Below, piece after piece: positions 10,286 through 21,122 of a DNA stretch of 64,000 bases (its first letter is position 1; every line of letters starts with the position of its first letter). Source of the DNA: Erythrobacter sp. (lineage in GTDB: Bacteria > Pseudomonadota > Alphaproteobacteria > Sphingomonadales > Sphingomonadaceae); the NCBI RefSeq assembly GCF_011765465.1, contig NZ_CP050265.1, positions 3,140,425-3,204,424 on the forward strand. The letters are read 5' to 3'. The notes beneath the pieces are model-generated. The model saw only the letters and a list, made by a program, of their open reading frames with translations. It was not told the DNA's origin and did no database searches. The position numbers and the translations under genes were made by a program.

Positions 10286-10420
10286 GTGCTACCGCTACGC
10301 TACTTGAGGGTGTTCCTGTCGCGCTACCGCTTAGGCTGCGTGAGCGCGTTCTTTTTTGCGCTACCGCTTACGCTACTTGAGCGCGTTTTTTTGCGCTACC
10401 GCTTACGCTACTTGAGCGCG
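10286..10420. repeat. four-copy imperfect tandem repeat overlapping the aroC stop codon
   Basis: Units begin at 10286, 10321, 10358 and 10393 (period 35-37 nt). Each contains GCGCTACCGCTTACGCTACT or a variant and ends in GAGCGC, so GCGCT and AGCGC can pair. The units are separated by T-runs on the plus strand. The last unit lies partly within aroC: the minus-strand stop codon TAA (10405-10403) and the final codons for Ala-Gln-Val-Ala fall in it. Copies fade with distance from aroC, the first being the most degenerate. Confidence 0.85.
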
Positions 10421-11473
10421 GTGCAGCATCTTGTGGTCCGCCAGCACCAGCGCCATCATCGCCGCCACCACCGGCGCGCCGCGGATGCCCACGCAGGGGT
10501 CGTGGCGGCCCTTGGTGACGACCTCGACCGGCTCGCCGTCCGAATTGATCGAGGGCACGGGCGTGAGGATCGAGGAGGTCGGCTTGAACGCCACCCGGCA
10601 CACCACCGGTTGCCCGGTCGAAATGCCCCCCGCCGTGCCGCCCGCGTGGTTGCTTGCGAAGACCGGCTTGCCGTCGGGGCCGGGGCTCATCGCGTCGGCG
10701 TTCTCGACCCCGGTCAGCCGCGCCGCTTCGAAGCCGTCGCCAATCTCCACCCCCTTGACCGCGTTGATGCTCATCATGGCGCTCGCAATGTCTGCGTCGA
10801 GCTTGGCATAGACCGGCGCGCCCCAGCCCGCCGGGACGCCGAGAGCGACGCATTCGACCACCGCGCCGAGCGATGAGCCGTCCTTCCGCGCCTTCTCGAT
10901 TTTCTCCTCCCAGCGGACCGCGGCCCAGCTGTCCGGGCAGAAGAAGGGATTTTTCGTGATCTGGTCGTAATCGATCGCCTCGCGCTCGATCGCATCGCCG
11001 CCCAGTTCGCAGACATAGGCGTGGATCGTCACCTCGGGGATGATCGCCCGCGCGACCGCTCCGGCCGCGACCCGCGCCGCCGTCTCGCGCGCCGACGAGC
11101 GCCCGCCGCCGCGATAGTCGCGGTGGCCGTATTTCGCGTCATAGGCATAGTCGGCATGGCCCGGACGATAGCTGCGTGCGATCTCGGAATAGTCCTTGGA
11201 TCGCTGGTCGGTGTTCTCGATCATCAGCGAGATCGGCGTGCCGGTGGTCTTTTCCTCGAACACCCCCGACAGGATGCGGACCTGGTCGGCCTCGCGCCGC
11301 TGGGTGGTGAAGCGGCTCTGCCCCGGACGGCGCGCGTCGAGATAGGGCTGGATGTCCTTCTCGCGCAAGCTCAGGCCCGGTGGGCAGCCGTCCACCACCG
11401 CGCCCAGCGCCGGCCCGTGGCTTTCCCCCCATGTCGAAAAGCGCAGCACGCGCCCGAAAGTGTTGAAGCTCAT
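10403..11473 (-). CDS. aroC: chorismate synthase
   Basis: A 356-residue enzyme that converts 5-enolpyruvylshikimate-3-phosphate to chorismate, the last shared step of aromatic amino acid synthesis, using reduced FMN. Family signatures are present in order: [13 protein letters not shown] near residue 12, the [14 protein letters not shown] segment near 107, the [22 protein letters not shown]/substrate site near 125, and a C-terminal [12 protein letters not shown] block. Length is normal. The last codons and the stop lie in a tandem repeat unit, so the exact C-terminal residues may vary between strains. Confidence 0.97.
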   Translation of the reverse strand: MSFNTFGRVLRFSTWGESHGPALGAVVDGCPPGLSLREKDIQPYLDARRPGQSRFTTQRREADQVRILSGVFEEKTTGTPISLMIENTDQRSKDYSEIARSYRPGHADYAYDAKYGHRDYRGGGRSSARETAARVAAGAVARAIIPEVTIHAYVCELGGDAIEREAIDYDQITKNPFFCPDSWAAVRWEEKIEKARKDGSSLGAVVECVALGVPAGWGAPVYAKLDADIASAMMSINAVKGVEIGDGFEAARLTGVENADAMSPGPDGKPVFASNHAGGTAGGISTGQPVVCRVAFKPTSSILTPVPSINSDGEPVEVVTKGRHDPCVGIRGAPVVAAMMALVLADHKMLHRAQVA

Positions 11474-11639
11474 ACACGCCCAGCCTTAGCGGATTCGGGC
11501 GCCGAGTCGAGATTATGGCGGCATTCGGGCGCCCGGAGACGTGGAGGCGGCGTGGCGGCGATGCGGCAACAGGCTGTGCGCCGACGATAACGCACGCGCG
11601 GCGCTGGCAATCGGGCGCGGCTTGGTGCAGGAACAAACC

Positions 11640-12248
11640 ATGATTGCAAAGCTTAAGGGCCGCCTCGACGAAACCGGCGAGGACTGGGCGATCGTCGACG
11701 TCGGCGGCGTCGGCTATCTCGTCCATTGCTCGGCCCGCACGCTCTCCGTCCTGGGCGAGGTGGGCGAGGCGTGCACGGTCCACACCGACCTGCAGGTGAG
11801 CGAGAACGACATACGCCTGCTCGGTTTCGCCGAGGCGAGCGAGCGCGACTGGTTTCGCCTGCTCACCGGCGTTCAGGGGGTGGGCAGCAAGGTCGGCCTC
11901 GCGATCCTTTCGGCTCTGTCGACCGGCGAGTTGCGCGATGCCTGCGCGGCAGGCGACGCGGCGAGCGTGGCGCGCGCGAACGGGGTGGGGCCCAAGCTCG
12001 CCGGGCGGATCGTCAACGAGCTGAAGGAAAAAGCGGGCGCGCTTCCGGGCGGTTCGGTGGCTGGTGCAGGAGCGGCGAAGGTCGCCCCGGCGGGCTCGGC
12101 GAGCGCGGATGCGGTGAGCGCGCTCGAAAATCTCGGCTTCAAGCCCGCCGTCGCCGCGCAGGCCGTCGCCCGCGCGCAGGCCGAACTGGGCGAGGATGCG
12201 AGCGAGAGCGAGCTCATACGCGTGGCGCTGAAACGGGCGGCGGGGTGA
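11640..12248 (+). CDS. ruvA: Holliday junction branch migration protein RuvA
   Basis: A 202-residue DNA-binding subunit of the RuvAB branch-migration motor. The N-terminal OB fold starts MIAKLKGRLDE. Two helix-hairpin-helix motifs follow (LLTGVQGVGSKVGLAIL and GVGPKLAGRIVNELK, residues about 70-130), then a flexible Ala/Gly-rich linker and the C-terminal domain III (ALENLGFKPAVAAQAVARA) that contacts RuvB. The ATG at 11640 gives the family start; a longer in-frame form from 11541 is unlikely. Its stop overlaps the next gene by one base (TGATG). ruvC is not adjacent in this window. Confidence 0.96.
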   Translation: MIAKLKGRLDETGEDWAIVDVGGVGYLVHCSARTLSVLGEVGEACTVHTDLQVSENDIRLLGFAEASERDWFRLLTGVQGVGSKVGLAILSALSTGELRDACAAGDAASVARANGVGPKLAGRIVNELKEKAGALPGGSVAGAGAAKVAPAGSASADAVSALENLGFKPAVAAQAVARAQAELGEDASESELIRVALKRAAG

Positions 12249-12643
12249 TGCAAAGGCGGCGGGCCTCATGCCGTTGCGGTGCCTTGTCCGTGACCTGCGC
12301 GGGCACGCCCTCGCGCGTATCGGTCTGCCACTGCCTCGCCTGCCAGAAACGCACCGGATCGGCCTTTTCGGTGCAGGCGCGCTGGCCCGCCGACAAGGTC
12401 ACCTTCGCCGGAGAGAGCCGCGTATGGGCGCGAACCGCCGACAGCGGCGGGACCGTGCTCTATCATTTCTGCCCGGAATGCGGTTCGACCGTCTGGTATG
12501 TCACGGAATCGGCGGACGATAGCGTCGCGGTCCCGGTCGGCCTGTTCACGGACCCCGCCTTTCCCGCGCCCACCCGCTCGGTCTACGAAGCGCGGCGGCA
12601 CGAATGGGTGGAGATCGCAGGCGAGGTCGAACATCATGACTGA
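12248..12643 (+). CDS. GFA/CENP-V family zinc protein
   Basis: A 131-residue protein of the GFA fold (glutathione-dependent formaldehyde-activating enzyme family). The zinc ligands are clear: CRCGAL near the N-terminus, CHCLACQKRTGS near residues 30-40, and CPECGSTVWY near residue 78. Most GFA proteins beside unrelated genes have no proven substrate, so formaldehyde activation should not be assumed. The ATG at 12248 overlaps the ruvA stop in TGATG, which suggests translational coupling within the ruvA-ruvB operon. Confidence 0.88.
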   Translation: MQRRRASCRCGALSVTCAGTPSRVSVCHCLACQKRTGSAFSVQARWPADKVTFAGESRVWARTADSGGTVLYHFCPECGSTVWYVTESADDSVAVPVGLFTDPAFPAPTRSVYEARRHEWVEIAGEVEHHD

Positions 12644-12670
12644 GCGATGCCCGCAATGGAGAACACACGC

Positions 12671-13180
12671 ATGAGGATTGCACTGATCGCCCTCCTGGCC
12701 GTGGCAGCCCCCGCCGCCGCGCAGGATATGAGCGCGTTCAAGACCGGGCCGGTGCTCGAGGAATTCGGTCCGCACGCTCCCGTCCCCGGTGTCGACCAAT
12801 TGCCCGCCGATGCAGAGTTTCAGGTCGCCTTCGACGTCAGCGAGGCGGCCGGCGAAAGCGGGCCCAATCGCGGCTTCATGGCGGCGGCGCGCTTCCTCAA
12901 CATGCATGTCGCAAGCGGCGTGCCGGAGGAAAACATCCGCCTCGTCGTGGTGGTCCACGGCAAGGCTTCGCTCGAACTGCTGAGCGCGGACGACAACCCC
13001 TCGCGCGCGCTCGTCGAGGCGCTGCTCGCCGAGGACGTGCGCTTCGTGTTGTGCGGCCAGAGCGCGGTCGCCTACGGCATTGCGTCGGAAGACCTCATCC
13101 CCGGCGTCGAGATGTCGCTTTCGGCGATGACGGCCCACGCGGTGCTGCAGCAGCGCGGCTATACGGTGAACCCGTTTTGA
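12671..13180 (+). CDS. periplasmic DsrE-family protein
   Basis: A 169-residue protein with a signal sequence (MRIALIALLAVAAPAAAQ) and a DsrE-like alpha/beta fold. Visible traits are a RLVVVVHGKASLELL strand-turn, a variable middle, and FVLCGQSAVAYGI, where DsrE proteins carry their conserved cysteine. Relatives act in sulfur trafficking, but secreted versions have no established role. The ATG at 12671 is chosen over 12647 and 12656 because GGAG lies nine nt upstream and the signal peptide then begins normally. It is part of the ruvA-ruvB transcription unit by spacing. Confidence 0.75.
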   Translation: MRIALIALLAVAAPAAAQDMSAFKTGPVLEEFGPHAPVPGVDQLPADAEFQVAFDVSEAAGESGPNRGFMAAARFLNMHVASGVPEENIRLVVVVHGKASLELLSADDNPSRALVEALLAEDVRFVLCGQSAVAYGIASEDLIPGVEMSLSAMTAHAVLQQRGYTVNPF

Positions 13181-13602
13181 TGGATTGGGATTCCCTGCGG
13201 CTGCGGCTGGCGCTGGTCAGCGACGGTGAACCAGATCGCTCACCCAAACGCTATGCGCCCTATCCAGTCTGGGCCTGGGCGCGTGCCGCCGGGGCCACGA
13301 GCCATGCGGCTTTTCCTTTGGCCCTCGTCTTTGCGATCCTCGGCTGGCCAGCAATGGCCGTGACCGCTTTCGCCTTCTGGTTCGTGGTCTTCCTGCCAAT
13401 TCCGCGCTACGGGTTGACGCCTCTCACCCCCGAAATCATCGGCGGCCTGCTCGGTTCACGCTATTGCCCGGCCTGCGGTCAGTCGATCTTCGACCGCGCT
13501 CCGCCCACCGGCTACATGGCCGATCACGCCCGCGGGACTTGGTGGCCGCATCGCCGCTGCGCCAATTGCGGGCATGACCTGAAGGTGCGGACAAGTGACT
13601 GA
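13180..13602 (+). CDS. small membrane protein with C-terminal zinc ribbon
   Basis: A 140-residue protein. One long or two short hydrophobic segments cover residues about 42-75. A C-terminal zinc-ribbon-like pair of CxxC motifs follows ([11 protein letters not shown] near residue 90 and [10 protein letters not shown] near residue 128). I do not recognise a named family. It starts at ATG 13180, overlapping the previous stop by one base (TGATG), and its 3' end overlaps the ruvB start by eight nt. It is therefore firmly embedded in the ruvA-ruvB operon, though nothing shows a role in recombination. Confidence 0.7.
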   Translation: MDWDSLRLRLALVSDGEPDRSPKRYAPYPVWAWARAAGATSHAAFPLALVFAILGWPAMAVTAFAFWFVVFLPIPRYGLTPLTPEIIGGLLGSRYCPACGQSIFDRAPPTGYMADHARGTWWPHRRCANCGHDLKVRTSD

Positions 13603-14635
13603 TCCTGCCCCCCTCCATTCCCCCGCGCCGCAGCCCGGCGACCCGGACGCCGCGCTGCGCCCCAAATCGCTCGGCGAGTTCATCGGGCAGGAGGCCGCGC
13701 GCGATAACCTGCGGGTCTTCATCGAGAGCGCCAAGGGCCGGGGGGAGGCGATGGACCATACGCTCTTCTTCGGTCCGCCCGGCCTCGGCAAGACCACGCT
13801 CGCGCAGATCGTTGCGGGCGAGCTCGGGGTCGGTTTCCGCGCGACCTCCGGCCCCGTCATCGCCAAGGCGGGCGACCTTGCCGCGCTGCTCACCAATCTC
13901 GAACCGCACGACGTCCTCTTCATCGACGAGATCCACCGGCTCAATCCGGTGGTCGAGGAAGTGCTCTATCCCGCGATGGAGGACCGCGCGCTCGACATCA
14001 TCATCGGCGAGGGGCCCTCGGCGCGCTCCGTCAGGATCGACCTGCCGCCCTTTACCCTGATCGGCGCGACCACGCGGCAAGGGCTGCTGACGACGCCGCT
14101 GCGCGACCGTTTCGGGATTCCCGTCAGGCTCAATTTCTACACCCACGACGAGCTCGACCTCGTCGTCACGCGCGGGGCGCGATTGCTCGGCCTTGCCATC
14201 GAGCCCGAGGGCGCGCGCGAGATCGCCCGCCGAAGCCGCGGGACGCCGAGGGTCGCCGGGCGGCTGCTGCGGCGCGTGCGCGACTTCGCCCATGTCGCGC
14301 AGCAAGGCACGGTGACGAAGGCGATGGCCGACGACGCGCTCACCCGGCTGGAGATCGATCGGCTCGGGCTCGACGCGATGGACCGGCGCTATCTCACCAT
14401 GATCGCGACCACCTACAAGGGCGGCCCTGTGGGGGTGGAGACGCTCGCCGCAGGACTGGCGGAGCCGCGCGACACGGTCGAGGAAGTGGTCGAGCCCTAT
14501 CTCATTCAGCTCGGCCTGCTCGCCCGCACCGCGCGCGGGCGGGTGCTCAACGATGCGGGCTGGGAGCATCTCGGCCTGACACCGCCGGGGCGGCCTGCGC
14601 ACGGCCAGATCGGGATGTTCGGCGAGGACGACTGA
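13595..14635 (+). CDS. ruvB: Holliday junction branch migration ATPase RuvB
   Basis: A 346-residue AAA+ motor that, with RuvA, drives branch migration of Holliday junctions. Signatures are a Walker [14 protein letters not shown] near residue 58, a Walker [12 protein letters not shown], sensor 1 [11 protein letters not shown], an arginine-finger region PLRDRFGI, sensor 2 [19 protein letters not shown], and a C-terminal winged helix ending in MFGEDD. The start is GTG 13595, which lies inside the preceding gene. Length and all motifs are normal. Confidence 0.97.
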   Translation: MTDPAPLHSPAPQPGDPDAALRPKSLGEFIGQEAARDNLRVFIESAKGRGEAMDHTLFFGPPGLGKTTLAQIVAGELGVGFRATSGPVIAKAGDLAALLTNLEPHDVLFIDEIHRLNPVVEEVLYPAMEDRALDIIIGEGPSARSVRIDLPPFTLIGATTRQGLLTTPLRDRFGIPVRLNFYTHDELDLVVTRGARLLGLAIEPEGAREIARRSRGTPRVAGRLLRRVRDFAHVAQQGTVTKAMADDALTRLEIDRLGLDAMDRRYLTMIATTYKGGPVGVETLAAGLAEPRDTVEEVVEPYLIQLGLLARTARGRVLNDAGWEHLGLTPPGRPAHGQIGMFGEDD

Positions 14636-14894
14636 CCGGGCGCCGGGCAGGGCTGCGTTAACCATCTCGCCGCCCTGCAGCTAATCTCTGCCCGGCTTTC
14701 GGTGCCGGAATGGGACAGCCACTCGCAAAAGCCGTGATTTCCGCGCGTTTCCAGCCATTCTGGGTTTGCAGGGGTGGTTAACGGCGTTGCCCTCGCAGCG
14801 CTTTCGCCATCACACAGGCAAGGCGCAAACCGTGCCGGAGCAGGCTCGCTGCCCGGACGGATGCGTCGATGAATGCATTTTGTAAGGTGGGTCC

Positions 14895-16667
14895 ATGTCG
14901 CTCAAACTGGCAGCAGCAAAGCTCTCCGCAACCGCCGCGGGCGTCGCCCTGATGACCGGCGGCGCGCTGCAGGTCGCCCAGCAGGGCGGCGCGGTGCGCA
15001 CGGCCGAGCCGATGACGACCGAGGATCCCGACTACACCACCGACCTCGACGGGCGGCTGGTTCAGACCGCGCGCGACGGCAAGTACATCAAGACCGCGCC
15101 GCAGATCGCCGAGCCGAAATACATCAAGACCCGCGAGCGCATCATTCCCGAGCCGGAGCTGCGGCGCCGCCGCATCGTCGAGCGCACGATCGAGTGCCAG
15201 CCCTATGCCGGCGCGCCCGGCATGGCGACGAGCGCACCGCAGGGCGCTGTGCAGGCCTATTTCGATCCCGAGGAATGCCCCCCGATCCAGCAGGTCGCCT
15301 ATGCGCCCGCGCCGCTGCCCCCGCTCCCGCCGATCGGCGGCGGCGGTGCAGCGCCCGCGATCATCGGCGGCGGGCTGGGCGGTTTCGGCGGCGGTTTCGG
15401 CGGAGGGTTTTTCGGCGGCTTCTTCGGCGGCGGCGGGGGCGGATCGTCCTCGGGCGATGTCTCGGTGTCGACCACCACCTCGACCAGCGGCGGGTCGACT
15501 TCGGGCGATGTCAGTTCTTCGGGCGATGTCAGCTCGACTTCGGGCGGCACGACCTCGAACGGGGGCACGAGCGGGGTCGTGATCGACATCGACATCGACA
15601 ATTCGACCTCGACCACCTCGTCCTCGGGCACGGTCACCTCGACCTCGTCGACGGGCTCGATCTCGTCCTCGACCGGCCAGGTCTCGACCAGCACCTCGAC
15701 CGGGGCCGTTTCCTCGAGCACCGGGGCGGTGTCGAGCACGTCCTCGTCGTCCTCGGGCAATGTATCCTCGAGCACGGGTGCGGTTTCGAGCAGTTCGACC
15801 AGTTCGTCGGGCAATGTGTCCTCGAGCACGGGAGCGGTTTCGAGCAGCTCCACCAGTTCGTCCGGCAACGTATCGAGCAGCAGCGGCGCGGTTTCATCGA
15901 GCACGGGCACCGTGTCCTCGAGCACCGGGGCAGTGTCCTCCAGCACGGGTTCGGTTTCGAGCTCGTCCGGTTCCGTCTCTTCGAGCACGGGGTCGGTCTC
16001 GTCCTCGTCCGGCAATGTCTCGAGTTCCTCGGGCAACGTCTCCAGCTCTTCGGGTAATGTGTCGAGCTCTTCCGGCAACGTCTCCAGCTCTTCCGGCAAC
16101 GTGTCGAGCTCGACCGGCGGGGTTTCGAGCAGTTCGGGCAATGTCTCGAGTTCCTCCTCGAGCTCCAGTTCGTCCTCCTCCTCCTCTTCCTCGAGTTCGT
16201 CGTCCTCCTCCAGCTCCTCTGGCGGTGCGTCCAGCGGTGGGTCGAGCGGGCATCCCGGGACCAGCACGGGCGGCTCCAGCGGCGGCTCGGGTTCGTCCTC
16301 GTCCTCTTCGTCCTCGTCCTCGTCCTCGTCGTCTTCCTCGAGTTCGGGTGGGGCGACCAGCGGGGGCAGCACGTCGGGCGATCTCACGAGCAGCACCAGC
16401 TCCTCGTCGTCTTCCTCGTCTTCGAGTTCGTCGTCCTCTTCGGGCTCGAGCACGGGCGGATCGACCACCAGCGGCGGGTCGAGTTCTTCCTCGTCCAGCT
16501 CCTCCTCGAGCTCCTCGAGTTCGTCCTCGTCGTCGAGTTCGTCGGGCGGGACCAGCAGCGGGGTCGAAGTGCCCGCGCCGCCGATGGTCGGCCTGTTCGG
16601 GCTCGCCGCGGCTGCCGTGCTTCGCCGGCGCAAGAAGACAGACAAGCGGGAAAAGGCCGCAGCCTGA
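14895..16667 (+). CDS. Ser-rich repetitive secreted protein with PEP-CTERM-like tail
   Basis: A 590-residue low-complexity protein. The N-terminus (residues 1-30) is a weak signal-like helix. Residues about 40-135 are charged and contain a few cysteines. A Pro- and Gly-rich hinge (residues 140-190) is followed by roughly 370 residues dominated by serine, with repeats of the type SSSTGAV and SSSSGNV. The last ~30 residues read VPAPP, then a hydrophobic helix, then RRRKK. That is the layout of PEP-CTERM/exosortase sorting signals, although the PEP triplet itself is altered to PAP. A surface or exopolymer-associated role is likely. The repeats make the region prone to length variation and assembly error. 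GGTGGG just before the ATG serves as the ribosome site. Confidence 0.75.
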   Translation: MSLKLAAAKLSATAAGVALMTGGALQVAQQGGAVRTAEPMTTEDPDYTTDLDGRLVQTARDGKYIKTAPQIAEPKYIKTRERIIPEPELRRRRIVERTIECQPYAGAPGMATSAPQGAVQAYFDPEECPPIQQVAYAPAPLPPLPPIGGGGAAPAIIGGGLGGFGGGFGGGFFGGFFGGGGGGSSSGDVSVSTTTSTSGGSTSGDVSSSGDVSSTSGGTTSNGGTSGVVIDIDIDNSTSTTSSSGTVTSTSSTGSISSSTGQVSTSTSTGAVSSSTGAVSSTSSSSSGNVSSSTGAVSSSSTSSSGNVSSSTGAVSSSSTSSSGNVSSSSGAVSSSTGTVSSSTGAVSSSTGSVSSSSGSVSSSTGSVSSSSGNVSSSSGNVSSSSGNVSSSSGNVSSSSGNVSSSTGGVSSSSGNVSSSSSSSSSSSSSSSSSSSSSSSSSGGASSGGSSGHPGTSTGGSSGGSGSSSSSSSSSSSSSSSSSSGGATSGGSTSGDLTSSTSSSSSSSSSSSSSSSGSSTGGSTTSGGSSSSSSSSSSSSSSSSSSSSSSGGTSSGVEVPAPPMVGLFGLAAAAVLRRRKKTDKREKAAA

Positions 16668-16690
16668 CGGTCGGGCGCGGCGCAGCTGGC

Positions 16691-17152
16691 CTATTCGGGC
16701 CGGACGATCTCTCCGTCAGCCTGCTGCCACGCAAGGATGCCGCCTGCGAGATGCGCCGCCGGTTCGCCGGTGTGCGCCGCCAGCCGCTCCGCCGCGATGC
16801 CCGAGCGGCGTCCCGAGCGGCAATAGAGCACCACCACTTCGTCTTCCGACAACGCAAGCGCGGCCGGGTCGAAGCGATCGAGCGCGATATGTTCGGCCCC
16901 CGGGATGATCCCTTCGGCCACTTCGGCATCGGTGCGCACGTCGATCAGGCGCACGGCGCCGGTCCCGAGTCGCGCGCGCAATTCTGCCGGGGCAAGGTCG
17001 ATGACCGGGGATACCGGCGCGGCGATGCCTTCCTGCGCGGAGGCGAGTTCGAAACCGAAAGGCGTTGCCGGAGCGCGCTTTTCCTCGCCGCTTTCGTCCG
17101 AAGGCGCACAGGCCGCCAGGGCGACAAGGGGCAGGAAAAGCGCGGTTCGCAT
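16691..17152 (-). CDS. rhodanese-like domain lipoprotein
   Basis: A 153-residue protein. The N-terminal signal ends in a lipobox LAAC (cysteine near residue 15), so it is probably anchored to a membrane facing the periplasm. A single rhodanese domain covers residues about 50-150: VRLIDVRTDAEVAEGIIPGA, then the active-site loop VLYCRSGRRSG with its catalytic cysteine, then HLAGGILAW. The sulfur acceptor is unknown. It lies 26 nt downstream of acnA on the same strand and may be cotranscribed with it. Confidence 0.88.
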   Translation of the reverse strand: MRTALFLPLVALAACAPSDESGEEKRAPATPFGFELASAQEGIAAPVSPVIDLAPAELRARLGTGAVRLIDVRTDAEVAEGIIPGAEHIALDRFDPAALALSEDEVVVLYCRSGRRSGIAAERLAAHTGEPAAHLAGGILAWQQADGEIVRPE

Positions 17153-17178
17153 GGTGATCTCCGGTTTCTCGTGGCTCC

Positions 17179-19851
<2,673 letters not shown>

Positions 19852-20000
19852 GATCGTGTCCCATCCTTCTGGCTGTGGCCCTTTTGCGCCGCGGCTCAAA
19901 AGGGGTCCGGGCGCGTTCGGCCCGGATGAATTTCTCGTGCGCGCAATTGCTGGACTGCGGGCCTAAGGTCAAGGGCGCGCGGGGGTGCGAAGGGCCGGAA

Positions 20001-20933
20001 TCAGACGTTTGTCGGATCGGTTGAAGGGTTGGCGGCGGGATCGTTCGGGGCCGACGGCGGCGCGCGGCGGGTGACGAGCCAGCAGCCCGCCACGATCAGC
20101 CCCGCGCCGGCGAGCGTCGGCAGGGTCACCGCCTCGCGGAAGAACAGCCAGCCGAACAGGCTCGCCCACAGGAACCCGGAATATTCGATGGGCACGAGCG
20201 CCTGCGCCTCCTCGCGCGCATAGGCCCAGGCGATCGCCATCGATCCCGCGACCGTCAGCACGCCAGCCGCCGCGATCCCGCCCATGACCTCCAGCCCCGG
20301 CGTTTCCCATGCGAACGGCGCGAAGACGAGCAGGACCAGCCCGCCGATGCCCGAATGGAAGGTCGCGATCTCGACCGGGCCGGCGAGCTGGCTCTGGCGG
20401 CGGATGACGATGAAGCCGTAGGCATAGAGCACGGCGGAAAAGGCGAGGGCTGCAAGGCCATAGGCGGCGTCCGCGTCGAATTCGCCTTCGCCGATCCGCC
20501 CGCCGACGATCACCAGCGTGCCCGCAAGGCCCAGCAGGCTCGCAGCAATCGCCTCGCGCCTTATCTTCTCGCCGAGCAGGAGGTGCGCGAAATAGAGCGC
20601 GAGCAGCGGGGCGATGAAGGACAGCGCGATCGCCTCGGCCAGCGGCAGCTTGGTCAACGCATAGAAGAAGGACAGCGCCATGAAGGCCGAGATGATCCCG
20701 CGTTCGAGATGCAGCTTGAGCAGAGTGCCCCGCGGCCATGACGGCCCTCGCGCCAGCCAGAAGGGCGCGATCAGCGCCGCTCCGATGAAGGAGCGCAGCA
20801 TGGTCGCGGTGTAGGCCCCGGTGACGAGCGCGGACCCTTTCATGAAGGCGTCCATCAGCGCGAGAAATCCCACGCCCGCGAAAGCGGCGGCGAAGGGCGC
20901 GAGGCGTTTCGGATCGGGCGGCGCGGCGGACAT
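20001..20933 (-). CDS. EamA-family (DMT superfamily) transporter
   Basis: A 310-residue membrane protein with about ten hydrophobic helices in two similar halves, the pattern of EamA/RhaT permeases. Landmarks are LPLAEAIALSFIAPLLALYFAHLLLGE ending the first half and EAQALVPIEYSGFLWASLFGWLFF in the second. Substrates of this family are metabolites or amino-acid-like compounds and cannot be told from sequence. It stands alone, upstream of acnA on the same strand with a 150-nt gap. Confidence 0.85.
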   Translation of the reverse strand: MSAAPPDPKRLAPFAAAFAGVGFLALMDAFMKGSALVTGAYTATMLRSFIGAALIAPFWLARGPSWPRGTLLKLHLERGIISAFMALSFFYALTKLPLAEAIALSFIAPLLALYFAHLLLGEKIRREAIAASLLGLAGTLVIVGGRIGEGEFDADAAYGLAALAFSAVLYAYGFIVIRRQSQLAGPVEIATFHSGIGGLVLLVFAPFAWETPGLEVMGGIAAAGVLTVAGSMAIAWAYAREEAQALVPIEYSGFLWASLFGWLFFREAVTLPTLAGAGLIVAGCWLVTRRAPPSAPNDPAANPSTDPTNV

Positions 20934-21034
20934 GGCTCGCCCGGACTAATATGACCGCGTGCCCGCGTCACGCTCGTTTCCCCGGCAGGCGCTGCTGCCA
21001 AGGGGGCGATTCAGCCCAGCGAAAGCCATCCCCA

Positions 21035-21064
21035 TTGATAGGGGGGCGAGAGCGGGGGTATATT
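21035..21064 (+). promoter_or_regulatory. sigma70-like promoter of the L,D-transpeptidase gene
   Basis: TTGATA (21035-21040) and TATATT (21059-21064) are spaced by 18 nt in an otherwise GC-rich gap, about 60 nt upstream of the start codon. This is one of the better housekeeping promoter matches in the window. Confidence 0.5.
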
Positions 21065-21122
21065 GATCCGCACAACAACAAGAACCGCGTGTGAAACGCG
21101 GTGCAGGACGGTGGAACGAGCC

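Noticed and set aside
10286..10420. Possible CRISPR array
   Set aside because: The period is only 35-37 nt with almost no unique spacer between repeats, the repeats are degenerate, and no cas genes are nearby.
15299..16645. 448-residue minus-strand ORF opposite the Ser-rich gene
   Set aside because: It is the antisense of TCG/TCC/AGC serine codons and reads as Glu/Asp/Leu-rich low complexity with no domain. The plus frame has a signal, repeats and a sorting-like tail.
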